From NCBI GenBank assembly GCA_022376465.1, contig JACDTU010000015.1, positions 1 to 64,000 of the forward strand: 64,000 bases of DNA. Reading direction: 5' to 3'. Origin of the DNA: Cubamyces lactineus. Lineage: Eukaryota > Basidiomycota > Agaricomycetes > Polyporales > Polyporaceae. Both the position numbers and the translations under genes were made by a program. How positions within the stretch are numbered: the stretch's first letter is position 1; the number at the start of each line of letters is the position of its first letter. Positions 1 through 11,113 of the stretch are shown here, piece by piece. A model generated the notes under the pieces. That model was not told where the DNA came from. It saw only the letters and a list, made by a program, of their open reading frames with translations, and did not search any database.

Positions 1-143
1 CTTCGTAGGATCGTTGGCATTACCGCTTTCGGTCGAAGATTTTGATTGTTCTTGAGTAGGTAGTTTCTCACACAACCCTCTTTTCACCCCCTTTTCACTT
101 ACACACCACACAAACAACCACCACCCCGACCTCACTCGCGACA
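1..143. other. Unassigned flank of truncated copia Copy 1
   Basis: This stretch is pyrimidine- and CA-rich and shares no sequence with the other copia copies. Homology to Copy 3 begins abruptly at base 144, so 143/144 is the truncation or rearrangement breakpoint. No coding signal was recognised. Confidence 0.5.
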
Positions 144-146
144 ACG

Positions 147-3100
147 CGTATCCGCGAGATCTCGACCAATGGCCTGAAATTAGAGGACAACATCCAGGCC
201 CTCATCCTTCTCTCCAAGGTCCCGGAGTCCTACCGACCTATGATCTCTGCGCTCATGGCCACTATGGACCTCGACAAGATCACCGTCGACGTCATCCTCG
301 AGAAGTCTCTCTCTGAGGAAGCCATGCGCAAGACTGGTCAGTCCGCTGCTCGGATCTCCAAGACCAAGCCCAAGCCGTCCGGCCCCTGCGACTTCTGTGG
401 CAGTCAGACCCATCATGAGTCGACTTGCTACAAGAAGCACCCCGAGCTTCGCCCTAAGGGCAACAAGGGTAAGGGCAACGGTGGCAAGAAGAAGGACAAG
501 GATAAGGAGAAGGACAAAGGGAAGGGAAAGGACAATTCTCATGACCATGCGCACGTCTCGGCCAATGTACTTGTAGCTGAATCCGGCTCTAACATGCACG
601 CTTCTTTCTATGATGCGGCAAAAGCTGCTGCTGGTGTGCGGTATACTCGTTGGCTGATGGACTCTGGCGCATCTCAGCACGTCACTTGGTGTTTTGACGA
701 CTTCACCGAGTACGAACCCTTCGACAAACCGCTGACCTTCAATACCGCCTCATCTGGCGAAGGTTCGGTTATTCAGGGACTCGGTCAAGGCACTGTTAAA
801 GCTGAGACTCTTGTCGATGGTCAACGGTGGACTATCACTCTTCCGAACGTCTGCTATGTGCCTCAGGCCTCTGCACGACTGTTCTCCACCGGTACCATTG
901 AGAAGAATGGTTATTCTCTCTTCCAAGGAGCGAGGAAGATGATGATCTTTGACAAGCAGCCGGAAGGCGCTGTCGACTCAGGCTCGACAATTCGCATCAA
1001 GGGTCGAAAGATCCTTGAGGCACCCTACAATCCTGCGAGCAATCTCTATGACTTGACTCTGGAGATTATCCTGAACAGGCATGTCCACCTAAACGTTCGC
1101 AGTTACAAGACCTGGCATCGTCGCTTTGGTCATGCAGGCAAGGAGCCTCTTCGCCATCTGCCTAAGAACGTTAAGGGTGTTGACCAGCTTGATCCCGCGG
1201 ATGACGAACCGTGTGAGGGTTGTGCCTTTGGCAAATCCCACAGACTCCCTTTCCCGCCATCAGAAAAGCGTGCGACTGAGCCCCTTGAGCTCGTCCACAC
1301 TGATCTTGATGGGCCAATGCGCACTGCGTCAGTTGGCAGCGGATTCAAGTACTTCACTAGCTTCATAGATGATTACTCCGGTCTCGCCCGTGCTTATTTC
1401 CTGAAGTACAAGTCGGACGCCTTCAAAGCGTTCAAGGACTTCAAGGCTTGGGCTGAGAATCAAACCGGGAGGAAAATCAAGCGAGTCCGCTCTGATCGTG
1501 GTGGGGAGTACACGTCAAACGAGTTCTCTGAGCTTCTCCGCAGTCTAGGGATTGAGCACCACAAAACCATGCCCGATTCACCTCAGCAGAATGGACGCGC
1601 TGAACGCTGGAACCGTATAATCACTGAGAAGGCTCTGTCTATGCTTCACCACGCTGGACTTAGTCACGGTTTCTGGCAACTCGCTATCGAGGCAGCCGTT
1701 CATATCTATAATTGTCAGCCTATGCGTCGCCTGAAATGGCGGTGCCCCATCACTCTGTGGGATGGGACCATCCCTGATGTGTCCTATTTCCGCGTTTTTG
1801 GCTGCAAAGCCTACGTTCACGTGCAAAAGGACAAGCGCAAAGGGAAACTCGACAAGAAGGCTGTCGAGATGATCTTTGTCGGGTATGAGCAGGGTTCCAA
1901 GGGGTATAAATTCTGGAATCCAGCCACCCACTCTATCGTTGTATCTCGCGATGTGATCTTCGACGAAGAGTCTTTTCCTGCACGCAAGATTCCTGGCAAT
2001 CGTCCTGTTACCCCAGACGATAGTCCGTTCTCAGATCAAGAAGTCCCTTCAGACGATGCCTCCAATGCTGAGCCTGAAAACTTCGAGATCGATATCCCTC
2101 TTCCAATTCCTCTCCCGGAGGCCGCACCTCCTGCACCTCCTGCACCTCCAGAGCAACCTGCTCCCCCTCATCCGCAACAACCTGATCCACCACCTGCTGT
2201 TCCTCCACCGCGGCCTACCCATCAGCGAAATCGTCATGAGCCAGTGGGAGGTCCTAGCATAGCGCGTGATCGCCCTCGTCGCGAGAACGTTCCTAGACCT
2301 CAGCGCTACAGGGACAGCGTGTACGGTGATGAGCCACCTGCAAAGGTTGATGCTCGTACAGATGCGAAGGGGAACTTGGAGGACGATGAACAAGTTGTAC
2401 AGTCTATCATTGCAATGCTCGCCGCCGCAACCCATAAGCCTGGCATTCCTAACTCTCATCGACAAGCCATGGCATCTCCAGATGCGGAGAAGTGGCGTGC
2501 AGCTGAGAAGGCAGAGTACGACTCGCTCATTGAGAACAAGACCTGGCTTCTTGTGCCTAGGCCAAAGAACCGACAAGTCGTCGCCAATCGTTGGGTGTAT
2601 GACATCAAGCATGATGGTCGGTACAAGGCTCGTCTTGTGGCCAAGGGTTTTACTCAGGTCTGGGGGGAGGATTACAACGAAACCTTTTCGCCTGTTGCGC
2701 GTTTTGAGTCAATTCGTTACCTCCTCACGCATGCTGCGCTTGAGGACTGGGACATCGAGTCGATGGATGTCAAAACTGCATTCTTGAACGGCGACTTGGA
2801 GGAGGAGATCTACATGGAACAGCCTGAGGGCTGGGTTGTTCCTGGCAAGGAAAACTTCGTGTGTCTGTTGCTGAAAGCTATCTACGGCTTGAAGCAGGCG
2901 TCTCGTCAATGGAACGCCAAGATACACCGAATCTTGCTAGATCTGGGATTCATACGGACATACTCTGATGCCGGAGTCTATGTATATCGGCGACATAGGG
3001 GGGATTCCGTCACGATCATCGTTCTGTATGTCGACGATCTACTCCTCATGGGTGACAAGCCTGGCCATATCAAGGCTACCAAGGAGGCCTTGATGCAGCG

Positions 3101-3992
3101 GTTCAAGATGACGGATCTGGGTCCTGTCTCGCGTTTTCTTGGTCTGAACATTGTTCGCGATCGTAAAGCTCGAACGATCGACATCGACCAGATAGACTAC
3201 ATCCAGTCCGTTCTCGAACGTTTTGACATGGCCGACTGCAAGCCGGCTCGCACTCCTCTCCCTGCTGGTGCTGTACTGGAGAAATCTAGTCACACCGCCG
3301 CCGATCACTCCCGGAAACGGTACCAGAGCCTAATTGGCAGTCTGCTCTATGCGACTTTGGGTACACGTCCGGATATCTCCTTTGCGGTCCAGAAGTTGTC
3401 TCAGTACAACTCTAATCCTAGTGACACACACTGGAACTATGCCAAGTATGTTCTGCGGTACCTGCAAGGGACCAAAGACTACCGGTTGCGTTACTTCGGT
3501 TCCTCGAATGACGGTCTTTTGGGTTATTCAGACTCAGACTGGGCTGAGGACCGGGATGACCGCAGGTCCACTGGAGCTTACGTCTTCTTGATGGCGGGCG
3601 GCGCTATTTCCTGGCAGTCTAGGAAACAGCCGACTGTTTCGCTCTCCTCGACCGAGGCGGAATACAAGGCTGCGTCAGACGCTTGTCGTCAAGTTGTATG
3701 GCTTCGCACGTTTGGTGAAGAGTTGGGGGACGACATCTCTCGCCCTACACCCTTGTGTCTCGACAACCAAGGGTCCATCTTCTTATCGGTTAATCCAGTC
3801 ACCGAGCGTCGCACGAAGCACGTCGACGTCCAGTACCACTACACTCGCGAACAGGCTGAGTTAGGGACGATCGACATCTTCTACGTAGCGACAGAGGATC
3901 AACTAGCTGATTCCTTGACGAAGAACGTCTCCTTCTCTATATTGGAGCGCTTCAGAAAGGCGATTGGTCTAGTCTCTCCCTCCGCAGTTTGA
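147..3992 (+). CDS. copia gag-pol polyprotein, 5'-partial
   Basis: This is the remaining polyprotein frame of copia Copy 1; it has no own start because the element is truncated, and the first in-frame ATG is at 240. Domains in order: end of the gag UBN2-type region; a CCHC zinc knuckle (C-x2-C-x4-H-x4-C, near 385-430); an aspartic protease core (DSGAS, near 660); a GAG-pre-integrase region; an integrase core with the SDRGGEY and QQNGRAER blocks (near 1490-1615); a proline-rich linker (near 2100-2220); a copia-type reverse transcriptase with an intact YVDD box (near 3028); and RNase H with STEAEY (near 3650). The frame is open to the TGA ending at 3992. At the site where Copy 2 has lost one base, Copy 1 keeps the longer G run (near 2370). 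It cannot be autonomous without its 5' end. Confidence 0.92.
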   Translation, partial: RIREISTNGLKLEDNIQALILLSKVPESYRPMISALMATMDLDKITVDVILEKSLSEEAMRKTGQSAARISKTKPKPSGPCDFCGSQTHHESTCYKKHPELRPKGNKGKGNGGKKKDKDKEKDKGKGKDNSHDHAHVSANVLVAESGSNMHASFYDAAKAAAGVRYTRWLMDSGASQHVTWCFDDFTEYEPFDKPLTFNTASSGEGSVIQGLGQGTVKAETLVDGQRWTITLPNVCYVPQASARLFSTGTIEKNGYSLFQGARKMMIFDKQPEGAVDSGSTIRIKGRKILEAPYNPASNLYDLTLEIILNRHVHLNVRSYKTWHRRFGHAGKEPLRHLPKNVKGVDQLDPADDEPCEGCAFGKSHRLPFPPSEKRATEPLELVHTDLDGPMRTASVGSGFKYFTSFIDDYSGLARAYFLKYKSDAFKAFKDFKAWAENQTGRKIKRVRSDRGGEYTSNEFSELLRSLGIEHHKTMPDSPQQNGRAERWNRIITEKALSMLHHAGLSHGFWQLAIEAAVHIYNCQPMRRLKWRCPITLWDGTIPDVSYFRVFGCKAYVHVQKDKRKGKLDKKAVEMIFVGYEQGSKGYKFWNPATHSIVVSRDVIFDEESFPARKIPGNRPVTPDDSPFSDQEVPSDDASNAEPENFEIDIPLPIPLPEAAPPAPPAPPEQPAPPHPQQPDPPPAVPPPRPTHQRNRHEPVGGPSIARDRPRRENVPRPQRYRDSVYGDEPPAKVDARTDAKGNLEDDEQVVQSIIAMLAAATHKPGIPNSHRQAMASPDAEKWRAAEKAEYDSLIENKTWLLVPRPKNRQVVANRWVYDIKHDGRYKARLVAKGFTQVWGEDYNETFSPVARFESIRYLLTHAALEDWDIESMDVKTAFLNGDLEEEIYMEQPEGWVVPGKENFVCLLLKAIYGLKQASRQWNAKIHRILLDLGFIRTYSDAGVYVYRRHRGDSVTIIVLYVDDLLLMGDKPGHIKATKEALMQRFKMTDLGPVSRFLGLNIVRDRKARTIDIDQIDYIQSVLERFDMADCKPARTPLPAGAVLEKSSHTAADHSRKRYQSLIGSLLYATLGTRPDISFAVQKLSQYNSNPSDTHWNYAKYVLRYLQGTKDYRLRYFGSSNDGLLGYSDSDWAEDRDDRRSTGAYVFLMAGGAISWQSRKQPTVSLSSTEAEYKAASDACRQVVWLRTFGEELGDDISRPTPLCLDNQGSIFLSVNPVTERRTKHVDVQYHYTREQAELGTIDIFYVATEDQLADSLTKNVSFSILERFRKAIGLVSPSAV

Positions 3993-4003
3993 ACGAGTGG
4001 GAG

Positions 4004-4421
4004 TGTTGAACTTCCAGGTTATCGGCTGTGCCGGACCGGGAATGTGAACCTTGTGGCTGTGGCGCCTACAACGTGCACAGCATGGACTTTGTTCCTTCCT
4101 TTTACGGACTGCTTAGCATATGTACTGTAGTTAGACATTCTTTCATTCCCTCCATCTTTCCGTTGCGTTCTACACTGCTACGGATCCTTCCAGAGGGTTC
4201 TATACCTATGACACCATATGTCGCGATACTCGCACCATTGTCTTACTCATCGTACATAGGGATCACATGCCTCCTTTCTTCGCTTACTCATGGCACTCCT
4301 CTCTCAGTATATAAGGAGGACATTCTTCGCCCCTACTCTTCAGTCGTTCGCTCACAGACTGAAGACTTCCTTGTGTCGCTTACAGGTCGCTCCCAGCCTT
4401 TCCAGGTTCAGAAGTTCGTCA
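4004..4421 (+). repeat. 3' LTR of copia Copy 1 (418 bp, internal deletion)
   Basis: It starts TGTTGAAC and ends TTCGTCA (TG...CA ends). It is about 119 bp shorter than the 537-bp LTR at 10577-11113 but otherwise appears identical to it. The missing part lies between two copies of a short direct repeat (containing TCGCTCACAGACTGAAGA), which suggests deletion by recombination between those repeats. A TATA-like TATATAAGG sits upstream of the deletion. Confidence 0.9.
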
Positions 4422-4770
4422 GGTCACAACTCACTTATGTGGCCCGTGAATCCTACAGCTTTCAGTATGTTAGTCTCGTCCAGACTGCATACCAAGTCTT
4501 CACGACCATGTACCTGATGAAGCTCGTCTCGAAGTGGCTAGGCGGATCCGCGGTATTGCTCACTGAACACTCAGATGTCTCCATGCACTTTTATCTGTTT
4601 GATTCGTCTGACTTGGCCACCATGAATCATCGCGCACGAGCCGAGGGAGGATGATACGTACAACGGGATCTGCCTTCCTGCTGGACCTATTGTCATGGGC
4701 AATACTTGGTGCGTATCCTGTTCTTCCCGTTCCCTACCTATCTCACAGCCGCAGTCATCAATGATTTTAT
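4422..4770 (+). pseudogene. Cytochrome P450 pseudogene, C-terminal-side fragment (inverted)
   Basis: Translations in mixed frames match the intact P450 at 12649-14860. There is a piece like MWPVNPTA (intact copy: MWLMNPSA), then KWLGGSAV (intact copy: RWLGGSAV), and, after a gap covering the I-helix exons, a piece reading LPAGPIVMGNTW (intact copy: IPRGSIVMGNVW). The fragment begins exactly where the minus-strand P450 fragment at 11114-11625 stops, so the two are halves of one gene separated by a copia insertion and a later inversion. Its right end is cut by the LTR at 4771. Stop codons and deleted exons make it non-functional. Confidence 0.8.
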
Positions 4771-5328
4771 TGACGAACTTCTGAACCTAGAAGGCTGGGA
4801 GCGACCTGTAAGCGACACAAAGAAGTCTTCAGTCTGTGAGTGAACGACTATGTTGCATAGTATAAGTACCTGTAAGCGACACAAAGAAGCTACAAGTACT
4901 CAGTAAGTAACTGCATATAAACCATAGGTAATAAGGAAACTTACTCTTCAGTCTGTGAGCGAACGACTGAAGAGCAGGGGTGAAGAATGTCCTCCTTATA
5001 TACTGAGAGAGGAGTGCCATGAGTAAGCGAAGAAAGGAGGCATGTGATCGCTATGTGCGATGAGTAAGTGCCGAGCATATCCTGAGTAAGACGATGGTGC
5101 GAGTATCGCGACATATGGTATCATAGGTAGAGAACCCTCTGGAAGGATCCGTAGCAGTGTAGAACGCAATGGAAAGATGGAGGGAATGAAAGAATGTCTA
5201 ACTACAGTACATATGCTAAGCAGTCCATAAAAGGAAGGAACAAAGTCCATGCTGTGCGCGTTGTAGGCGCCACAGCCACAAGGTCCACATTCCCGGTCCG
5301 GCACAGCCGATAACCTGGAAGTTCAACA
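4771..5328 (-). repeat. 3' LTR of Copy 2 (558 bp)
   Basis: On the minus strand it begins TGTTGAAC at 5328 and ends TTCGTCA at 4771. It carries a short extra segment compared with the other LTRs (about 5063-5090, where GAGTAAG is repeated). It originally belonged to the element that is now truncated Copy 1. Confidence 0.88.
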
Positions 5329-5339
5329 CTCCCACTCGT

Positions 5340-8300
5340 TCAAACTGCGGAGGGAGAGACTAGACCAATCGCCTTTCTGAAGCGCTCCAATATAGAGAAG
5401 GAGACATTCTTCGTCAAGGAATCAGCTAGTTGATCCTCTGTCGCTACGTAGAAGATGTCGATCGTCCCTAACTCAGCTTGTTCGCGAGTGTAGTGGTACT
5501 GGACGTCAACGTGCTTCGTGCGACGCTCGGTGACTGGATTAACCGATAAGAAGATGGACCCTTGGTTGTCGAGACACAAGGGTGTAGGACAAGAGATGTC
5601 ATCCCCCAACTCTTCACCAAACGTGCGAAGCCATACAACTTGACGACAAGCGTCTGACGCAGCCTTGTATTCCGCCTCGGTTGAGGAGAGCGAAACCGTT
5701 GGCTGTTTCCTAGACTGCCAGGAAATAGCGCCGCCTGCCATCAAGAAGACGTAAGCTCCAGTGGACCTGCGGTCATCACGGTCCTCAGCCCAGTCTGAGT
5801 CTGAATAACCCAAAAGACCGTCATTCGAGGAACCGAAGTAACGCAACCGGTAGTCTTTGGTCCCTTGCAGGTACCGCAGAACATACTTGGCATAGTTCCA
5901 GTGTGTGTCACTAGGATTAGAGTTGTACTGAGACAACTTCTGGACCGCAAAGGAGATATCCGGACGTGTACCCAAAGTCGCATAGAGCAGACTGCCAATT
6001 AGGCTCTGGTACCGTTTCCGGGAGTGATCGGCGGCGGTGTGACTAGATTTCTCCAGTACAGCACCAGCAGGGAGAGGAGTGCGAGCCGGCTTGCAGTCGG
6101 CCATGTCAAAACGTTCGAGAACGGACTGGATGTAGTCTATCTGGTCGATGTCGATCGTTCGAGCTTTACGATCGCGAACAATGTTCAGACCAAGAAAACG
6201 CGAGACAGGACCCAGATCCGTCATCTTGAACCGCTGCATCAAGGCCTCCTTGGTAGCCTTGATATGGCCAGGCTTGTCACCCATGAGGAGTAGATCGTCG
6301 ACATACAGAACGATGATCGTGACGGAATCCCCCCTATGTCGCCGATATACATAGACTCCGGCATCAGAGTATGTCCGTATGAATCCCAGATCTAGCAAGA
6401 TTCGGTGTATCTTGGCGTTCCATTGACGAGACGCCTGCTTCAAGCCGTAGATAGCTTTCAGCAACAGACACACGAAGTTTTCCTTGCCAGGAACAACCCA
6501 GCCCTCAGGCTGTTCCATGTAGATCTCCTCCTCCAAGTCGCCGTTCAAGAATGCAGTTTTGACATCCATCGACTCGATGTCCCAGTCCTCAAGCGCAGCA
6601 TGCGTGAGGAGGTAACGAATTGACTCAAAACGCGCAACAGGCGAAAAGGTTTCGTTGTAATCCTCCCCCCAGACCTGAGTAAAACCCTTGGCCACAAGAC
6701 GAGCCTTGTACCGACCATCATGCTTGATGTCATACACCCAACGATTGGCGACGACTTGTCGGTTCTTTGGCCTAGGCACAAGAAGCCAGGTCTTGTTCTC
6801 AATGAGCGAGTCGTACTCTGCCTTCTCAGCTGCACGCCACTTCTCCGCATCTGGAGATGCCATGGCTTGTCGATGAGAGTTAGGAATGCCAGGCTTATGG
6901 GTTGCGGCGGCGAGCATTGCAATGATAGACTGTACAACTTGTTCATCGTCCTCCAAGTTCCCTTCGCATCTGTACGAGCATCAACCTTTGCAGGTGGCTC
7001 ATCACCGTACACGCTGTCCCTGTAGCGCTGAGGTCTAGGAACGTTCTCGCGACGAGGGCGATCACGCGCTATGCTAGGACCTCCCACTGGCTCATGACGA
7101 TTTCGCTGATGGGTAGGCCGCGGTGGAGGAACAGCAGGTGGTGGATCAGGTTGTTGCGGATGAGGGGGAGCAGGTTGCTCTGGAGGTGCAGGAGGTGCAG
7201 GAGGTGCGGCCTCCGGGAGAGGAATTGGAAGAGGGATATCAATCTCGAAGTTTTCAGGCTCAGCATTGGAGGCATCGTCTGAAGGGACTTCTTGATCTGA
7301 GAACGGACTATCGTCTGGGGTAACAGGACGATTGCCAGGAATCTTGCGTGCAGGAAAAGACTCTTCGTCGAAGATCACATCGCGAGATACAACGATAGAG
7401 TGGGTGGCTGGATTCCAGAATTTATACCCCTTGGAACCCTGCTCATACCCGACAAAGATCATCTCGACAGCCTTCTTGTCGAGTTTCCCTTTGCGCTTGT
7501 CCTTTTGCACGTGAACGTAGGCTTTGCAGCCAAAAACGCGGAAATAGGACACATCAGGGATGGTCCCATCCCACAGAGTGATGGGGCACCGCCATTTCAG
7601 GCGACGCATAGGCTGACAATTATAGATATGAACGGCTGCCTCGATAGCGAGTTGCCAGAAACCGTGACTAAGTCCAGCGTGGTGAAGCATAGACAGAGCC
7701 TTCTCAGTGATTATACGGTTCCAGCGTTCAGCGCGTCCATTCTGCTGAGGTGAATCGGGCATGGTTTTGTGGTGCTCAATCCCTAGACTGCGGAGAAGCT
7801 CAGAGAACTCGTTTGACGTGTACTCCCCACCACGATCAGAGCGGACTCGCTTGATTTTCCTCCCGGTTTGATTCTCAGCCCAAGCCTTGAAGTCCTTGAA
7901 CGCTTTGAAGGCGTCCGACTTGTACTTCAGGAAATAAGCACGGGCGAGACCGGAGTAATCATCTATGAAGCTAGTGAAGTACTTGAATCCGCTGCCAACT
8001 GACGCAGTGCGCATTGGCCCATCAAGATCAGTGTGGACGAGCTCAAGGGGCTCAGTCGCACGCTTTTCTGATGGCGGGAAAGGGAGTCTGTGGGATTTGC
8101 CAAAGGCACAACCCTCACACGGTTCGTCATCCGCGGGATCAAGCTGGTCTACACCCTTAACGTTCTTAGGCAGGTGGCGAAGAGGCTCCTTGCCTGCATG
8201 ACCAAAGCGACGATGCCAGGTCTTGTAACTGCGAACGTTTAGGTGGACATGCCTGTTCAGGATAATCTCCAGAGTCAAGTCATAGAGATTGCTCGCAGGA

Positions 8301-9604
8301 TTGTAGGGTGCTTCAAGGATCTTTTGACCCTTGATGCGAATCGTCAAGCCTGAGTCGACAGCGCCTTCTGGCTGCTTGTCGAAGATCATCATCTTCCTCG
8401 CTCCTTGGAAGAGAGAATAACCATTCTTCTCAATGGTACCGGTGGAGAACAGTCGTGCAGAGGCCTGAGGCACATAGCAGACGTTCGGAAGAGTGATAGT
8501 CCACCGTTGACCATCAACAAGAGTCTCAGCTTTAACAGTGCCTTGACCAAGTCCCTGAATAACCGAACCTTCGCCAGATGAGGCGGTATTGAAGGTCAGT
8601 GGTTTGTCGAAGGGTTCGTACTCGGTGAAGTCGTCAAAGCACCAAGTGACATGCTGAGATGCGCCAGAATCCATCAGCCAACGAGTATACCGCACACCAG
8701 CAGCAGCTTTTGCCGCATCATAGAAAGAAGCGTGCATGTTAGAGCCGGATTCAGCTACAAGTACATTGGCCGAGACGTGCGCATGGTCATGAGAATTGTC
8801 CTTTCCCTTCCCTTTGTCCTTCTCCTTATCCTTGTCCTTCTTCTTGCCACCGTTGCCCTTACCCTTGTTGCCCTTAGGGCGAAGCTCGGGGTGCTTCTTG
8901 TAGCAAGTCGACTCATGATGGGTCTGACTGCCACAGAAGTCGCAGGGGCCGGACGGCTTGGGCTTGGTCTTGGAGATCCGAGCAGCGGACTGACCAGTCT
9001 TGCGCATGGCTTCCTCAGAGAGAGACTTCTCGAGGATGACGTCGACGGTGATCTTGTCGAGGTCCATAGTGGCCATGAGCGCAGAAATCATAGGTCGGTA
9101 GGACTCCGGGACCTTGGAGAGAAGGATGAGGGCCTGGATGTTGTCCTCTAATTTCAGGCCATTGGTCGAGATCTCGCGGATACGCGTGACGATCCGACTC
9201 ATCTGATCCTGAAGCGAACGCTGGTCTGACATGCGAGACTCGCTGATGAGCGACTCGAAGAGACCCCAAACGTGCGCAGAGTTCGGTTTCCCAAACTTGT
9301 CTTTCAGCGCATCCCACATCTCTTTGGCAGTGAGGTTGGCCGGAGAGGAGGTGCCGTTGGTCGTCTTCGTCTCGAGGAGATAGTGGAAGCTAGGCCCAGT
9401 CCGCATGAAGAGCAGACCGCATGCCTGAGCATTCTTCTTCCTATACTCCTTGCGCTCTTCAGCGTCGGAAGGTTCAGTCGTCTCTGAAGAGACTACATCC
9501 CAGCAGTTCATGAACATGAGAAGACCCTTCATCTTCGCAGCCCAGTCAGCGTACTGGCTGGCCGAAGAAAGGAGAGGGACAGATTCAGGTTTGATGTCAC
9601 CCAT
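5340..9604 (-). pseudogene. copia gag-pol of Copy 2, single-base frameshift
   Basis: The natural gag start is the ATG at 9604-9602 (MGDIKPES...), followed by the UBN2-type gag, CCHC knuckle, DSGAS protease, integrase, reverse transcriptase with intact YVDD, and RNase H, ending at 5340. Compared with Copies 1 and 3 one base is missing from a G run near 6961, at the junction between the proline-rich linker and the reverse transcriptase. Gag-protease-integrase is therefore in one frame (continuing out of frame to 6545) and RT-RNase H in another. Because Copies 1 and 3 are continuous across this point, this is a mutation and not a programmed frameshift. A single correction would give a complete polyprotein, so this copy decayed recently. 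Confidence 0.9.
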
Positions 9605-10559
9605 AGTGAGTAGAAAGAATTGGGGCGAATCGACGAGGTTCTCGGTGAGATCGAGTGTAGGAAGTGGAGATTGTGGAGGCGCGAATTGGAGAGGCGCGTC
9701 CGGAGGAAGGGGTGTGGGAGCAAGGAGAGGTGAAGGCTCGTAGACTGATTCTAGGTCTTCTTCTTCTTCTGTCGAAGAAGGAGGAAGCGGAGTAACTTGC
9801 CAAGGTTCTGGGACTACTGCCCAGACGTTACCGGGTGGAGGCTCTTGAAGGTTCTGGTAGCGATTAGGACAGGGGAAGCTATCGCAAGCAAAGTAGCTGT
9901 CGTCTTCTGGGTCGTAGTAACGGTCGAGGTTCTCGTCGACGTCGAAGAAGTGGATAAGCCCAGAACAATCAAAGGCAGATGATTCTGAAGGGTTGTCGAG
10001 AGTGGCGTCGACTTCCTCCTCAGAGTCTATGGCAAGAGGTTCCGCTGTGGTCGGCTCCAAAACGGTTCAGAAAAAGCGCGATGATTGACTTGCTGTGTGC
10101 ACCGAGAAGTCCTGGTAGATGGGAACACCTGTTCAGGAGAACCAGAGATCCAGACAGCCGAAATGCCCGAAAATCTGGGTAGAAGTTGCCAACTGTGCCC
10201 AAGAAAAACTATGTACTGCTATCCGACAAAAAGAGTATCGTAAGGAGGGTCCAGACGGTTGTCCTCCGGTCCTAAGTTCCTAAAGAACCCGGATACAAGG
10301 GCTGGCTGTCGCAAGTGCGAGGCCTGACCCAGGGATACTAGAAAGAGCTCGCTACAAAGAGCTGTACAGCCTGCTGAGTACTAGGGCTATAGTAAAAGCA
10401 CTCAGGGCTGCGTCACGAGCGCAGAAATGTCCCCCTGGTAGCAGTGTCGGCGGGCAACAGTCAAGAGTCAAGGAATTATGGAGGGGAGGGTGCACAACAG
10501 CGATGTCGACGAAGGGAGGGTGCGCGCAGAGATGTCGACAGAAGCAGCAACAAGTTAGA

Positions 10560-10576
10560 GCGCAGGGCTCATAACC
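10560..10576 (-). promoter_or_regulatory. Primer-binding site of Copy 2
   Basis: Directly inside the 5' LTR the minus strand reads GGTTATGAGCCCTGCGC. Its complement contains GGGCTCATAACC, the CAT-anticodon arm of an initiator methionine tRNA. This matches the Drosophila copia type of priming, by an internally cut tRNA-Met half. The same site is present in Copy 3. Confidence 0.75.
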
Positions 10577-11113
10577 TGACGAACTTCTGAACCTGGAAAG
10601 GCTGGGAGCGACCTGTAAGCGACACAAGGAAGTCTTCAGTCTGTGAGCGAACGACTATATTGCATAGTATAAGTACCTGTAAGCGACACAAGGAAGCTAC
10701 AAGTACTCAGTAAGTAACTGCATATAAACTATAGGTAATAAGGAAACTTACTCTTCAGTCTGTGAGCGAACGACTGAAGAGTAGGGGCGAAGAATGTCCT
10801 CCTTATATACTGAGAGAGGAGTGCCATGAGTAAGCGAAGAAAGGAGGCATGTGATCCCTATGTACGATGAGTAAGACAATGGTGCGAGTATCGCGACATA
10901 TGGTGTCATAGGTATAGAACCCTCTGGAAGGATCCGTAGCAGTGTAGAACGCAACGGAAAGATGGAGGGAATGAAAGAATGTCTAACTACAGTACATATG
11001 CTAAGCAGTCCGTAAAAGGAAGGAACAAAGTCCATGCTGTGCACGTTGTAGGCGCCACAGCCACAAGGTTCACATTCCCGGTCCGGCACAGCCGATAACC
11101 TGGAAGTTCAACA
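10577..11113 (-). repeat. 5' LTR of Copy 2 (537 bp)
   Basis: On the minus strand it starts TGTTGAAC at 11113 and ends TTCGTCA at 10577. Over their common length it appears identical to the Copy 1 LTR at 4004-4421, which marks the two as sister LTRs of one insertion. The base before it on the minus strand completes GGTCA, the target duplication shared with 4422-4426. Confidence 0.9.

Larger units (their letters stand above)
144..4421 (+). mobile_element. Ty1/copia retrotransposon Copy 1, 5'-truncated
   Basis: The element lacks its 5' LTR, primer-binding site and most of gag; homology to full-length Copy 3 starts at 144 within gag. It keeps the rest of gag-pol, a purine-rich tract just before 4004 and a 3' LTR (4004-4421). 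The base after the LTR starts GGTCA (4422-4426), which matches the reverse complement of the five bases beyond the far LTR of Copy 2 (11114-11118). The 3' LTR of Copy 1 and the 5' LTR of Copy 2 are therefore the two ends of one former insertion. Confidence 0.93.
4771..11113 (-). mobile_element. Ty1/copia retrotransposon Copy 2 (composite ends)
   Basis: This is a full-size element on the minus strand with 5' LTR 10577-11113, primer-binding site, gag-pol (frameshifted) and 3' LTR 4771-5328. The flanks TTTAT (4766-4770) and TGACC (11114-11118) do not form a target duplication. The two LTRs also differ more from each other than the 5' LTR differs from the LTR of Copy 1. Both facts are explained if a crossover between Copy 1 and Copy 2 swapped their ends. 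The internal parts of Copies 1 and 2 are nearly identical, which fits recent crossover or gene conversion. Confidence 0.93.

Noticed and set aside
180..680. 166-codon minus-strand frame, also present at 8651-9151 and 59104-59604
   Set aside because: It is the antisense shadow of the copia gag zinc-knuckle region and recurs only because the element does.
4028..4654. 208-codon plus-strand frame
   Set aside because: It is a chance fusion of the LTR frame with the P450 pseudogene fragment.
6955..6970. Programmed frameshift between integrase and reverse transcriptase in Copy 2
   Set aside because: Copies 1 and 3 are in one continuous frame at this point, so the missing base in Copy 2 is a mutation.
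10748..11089. 113-codon open frame in the LTR, found in most LTR copies
   Set aside because: It lies within LTR promoter/leader sequence, is disrupted in other copies, overlaps the TATA box, and has no known domain.
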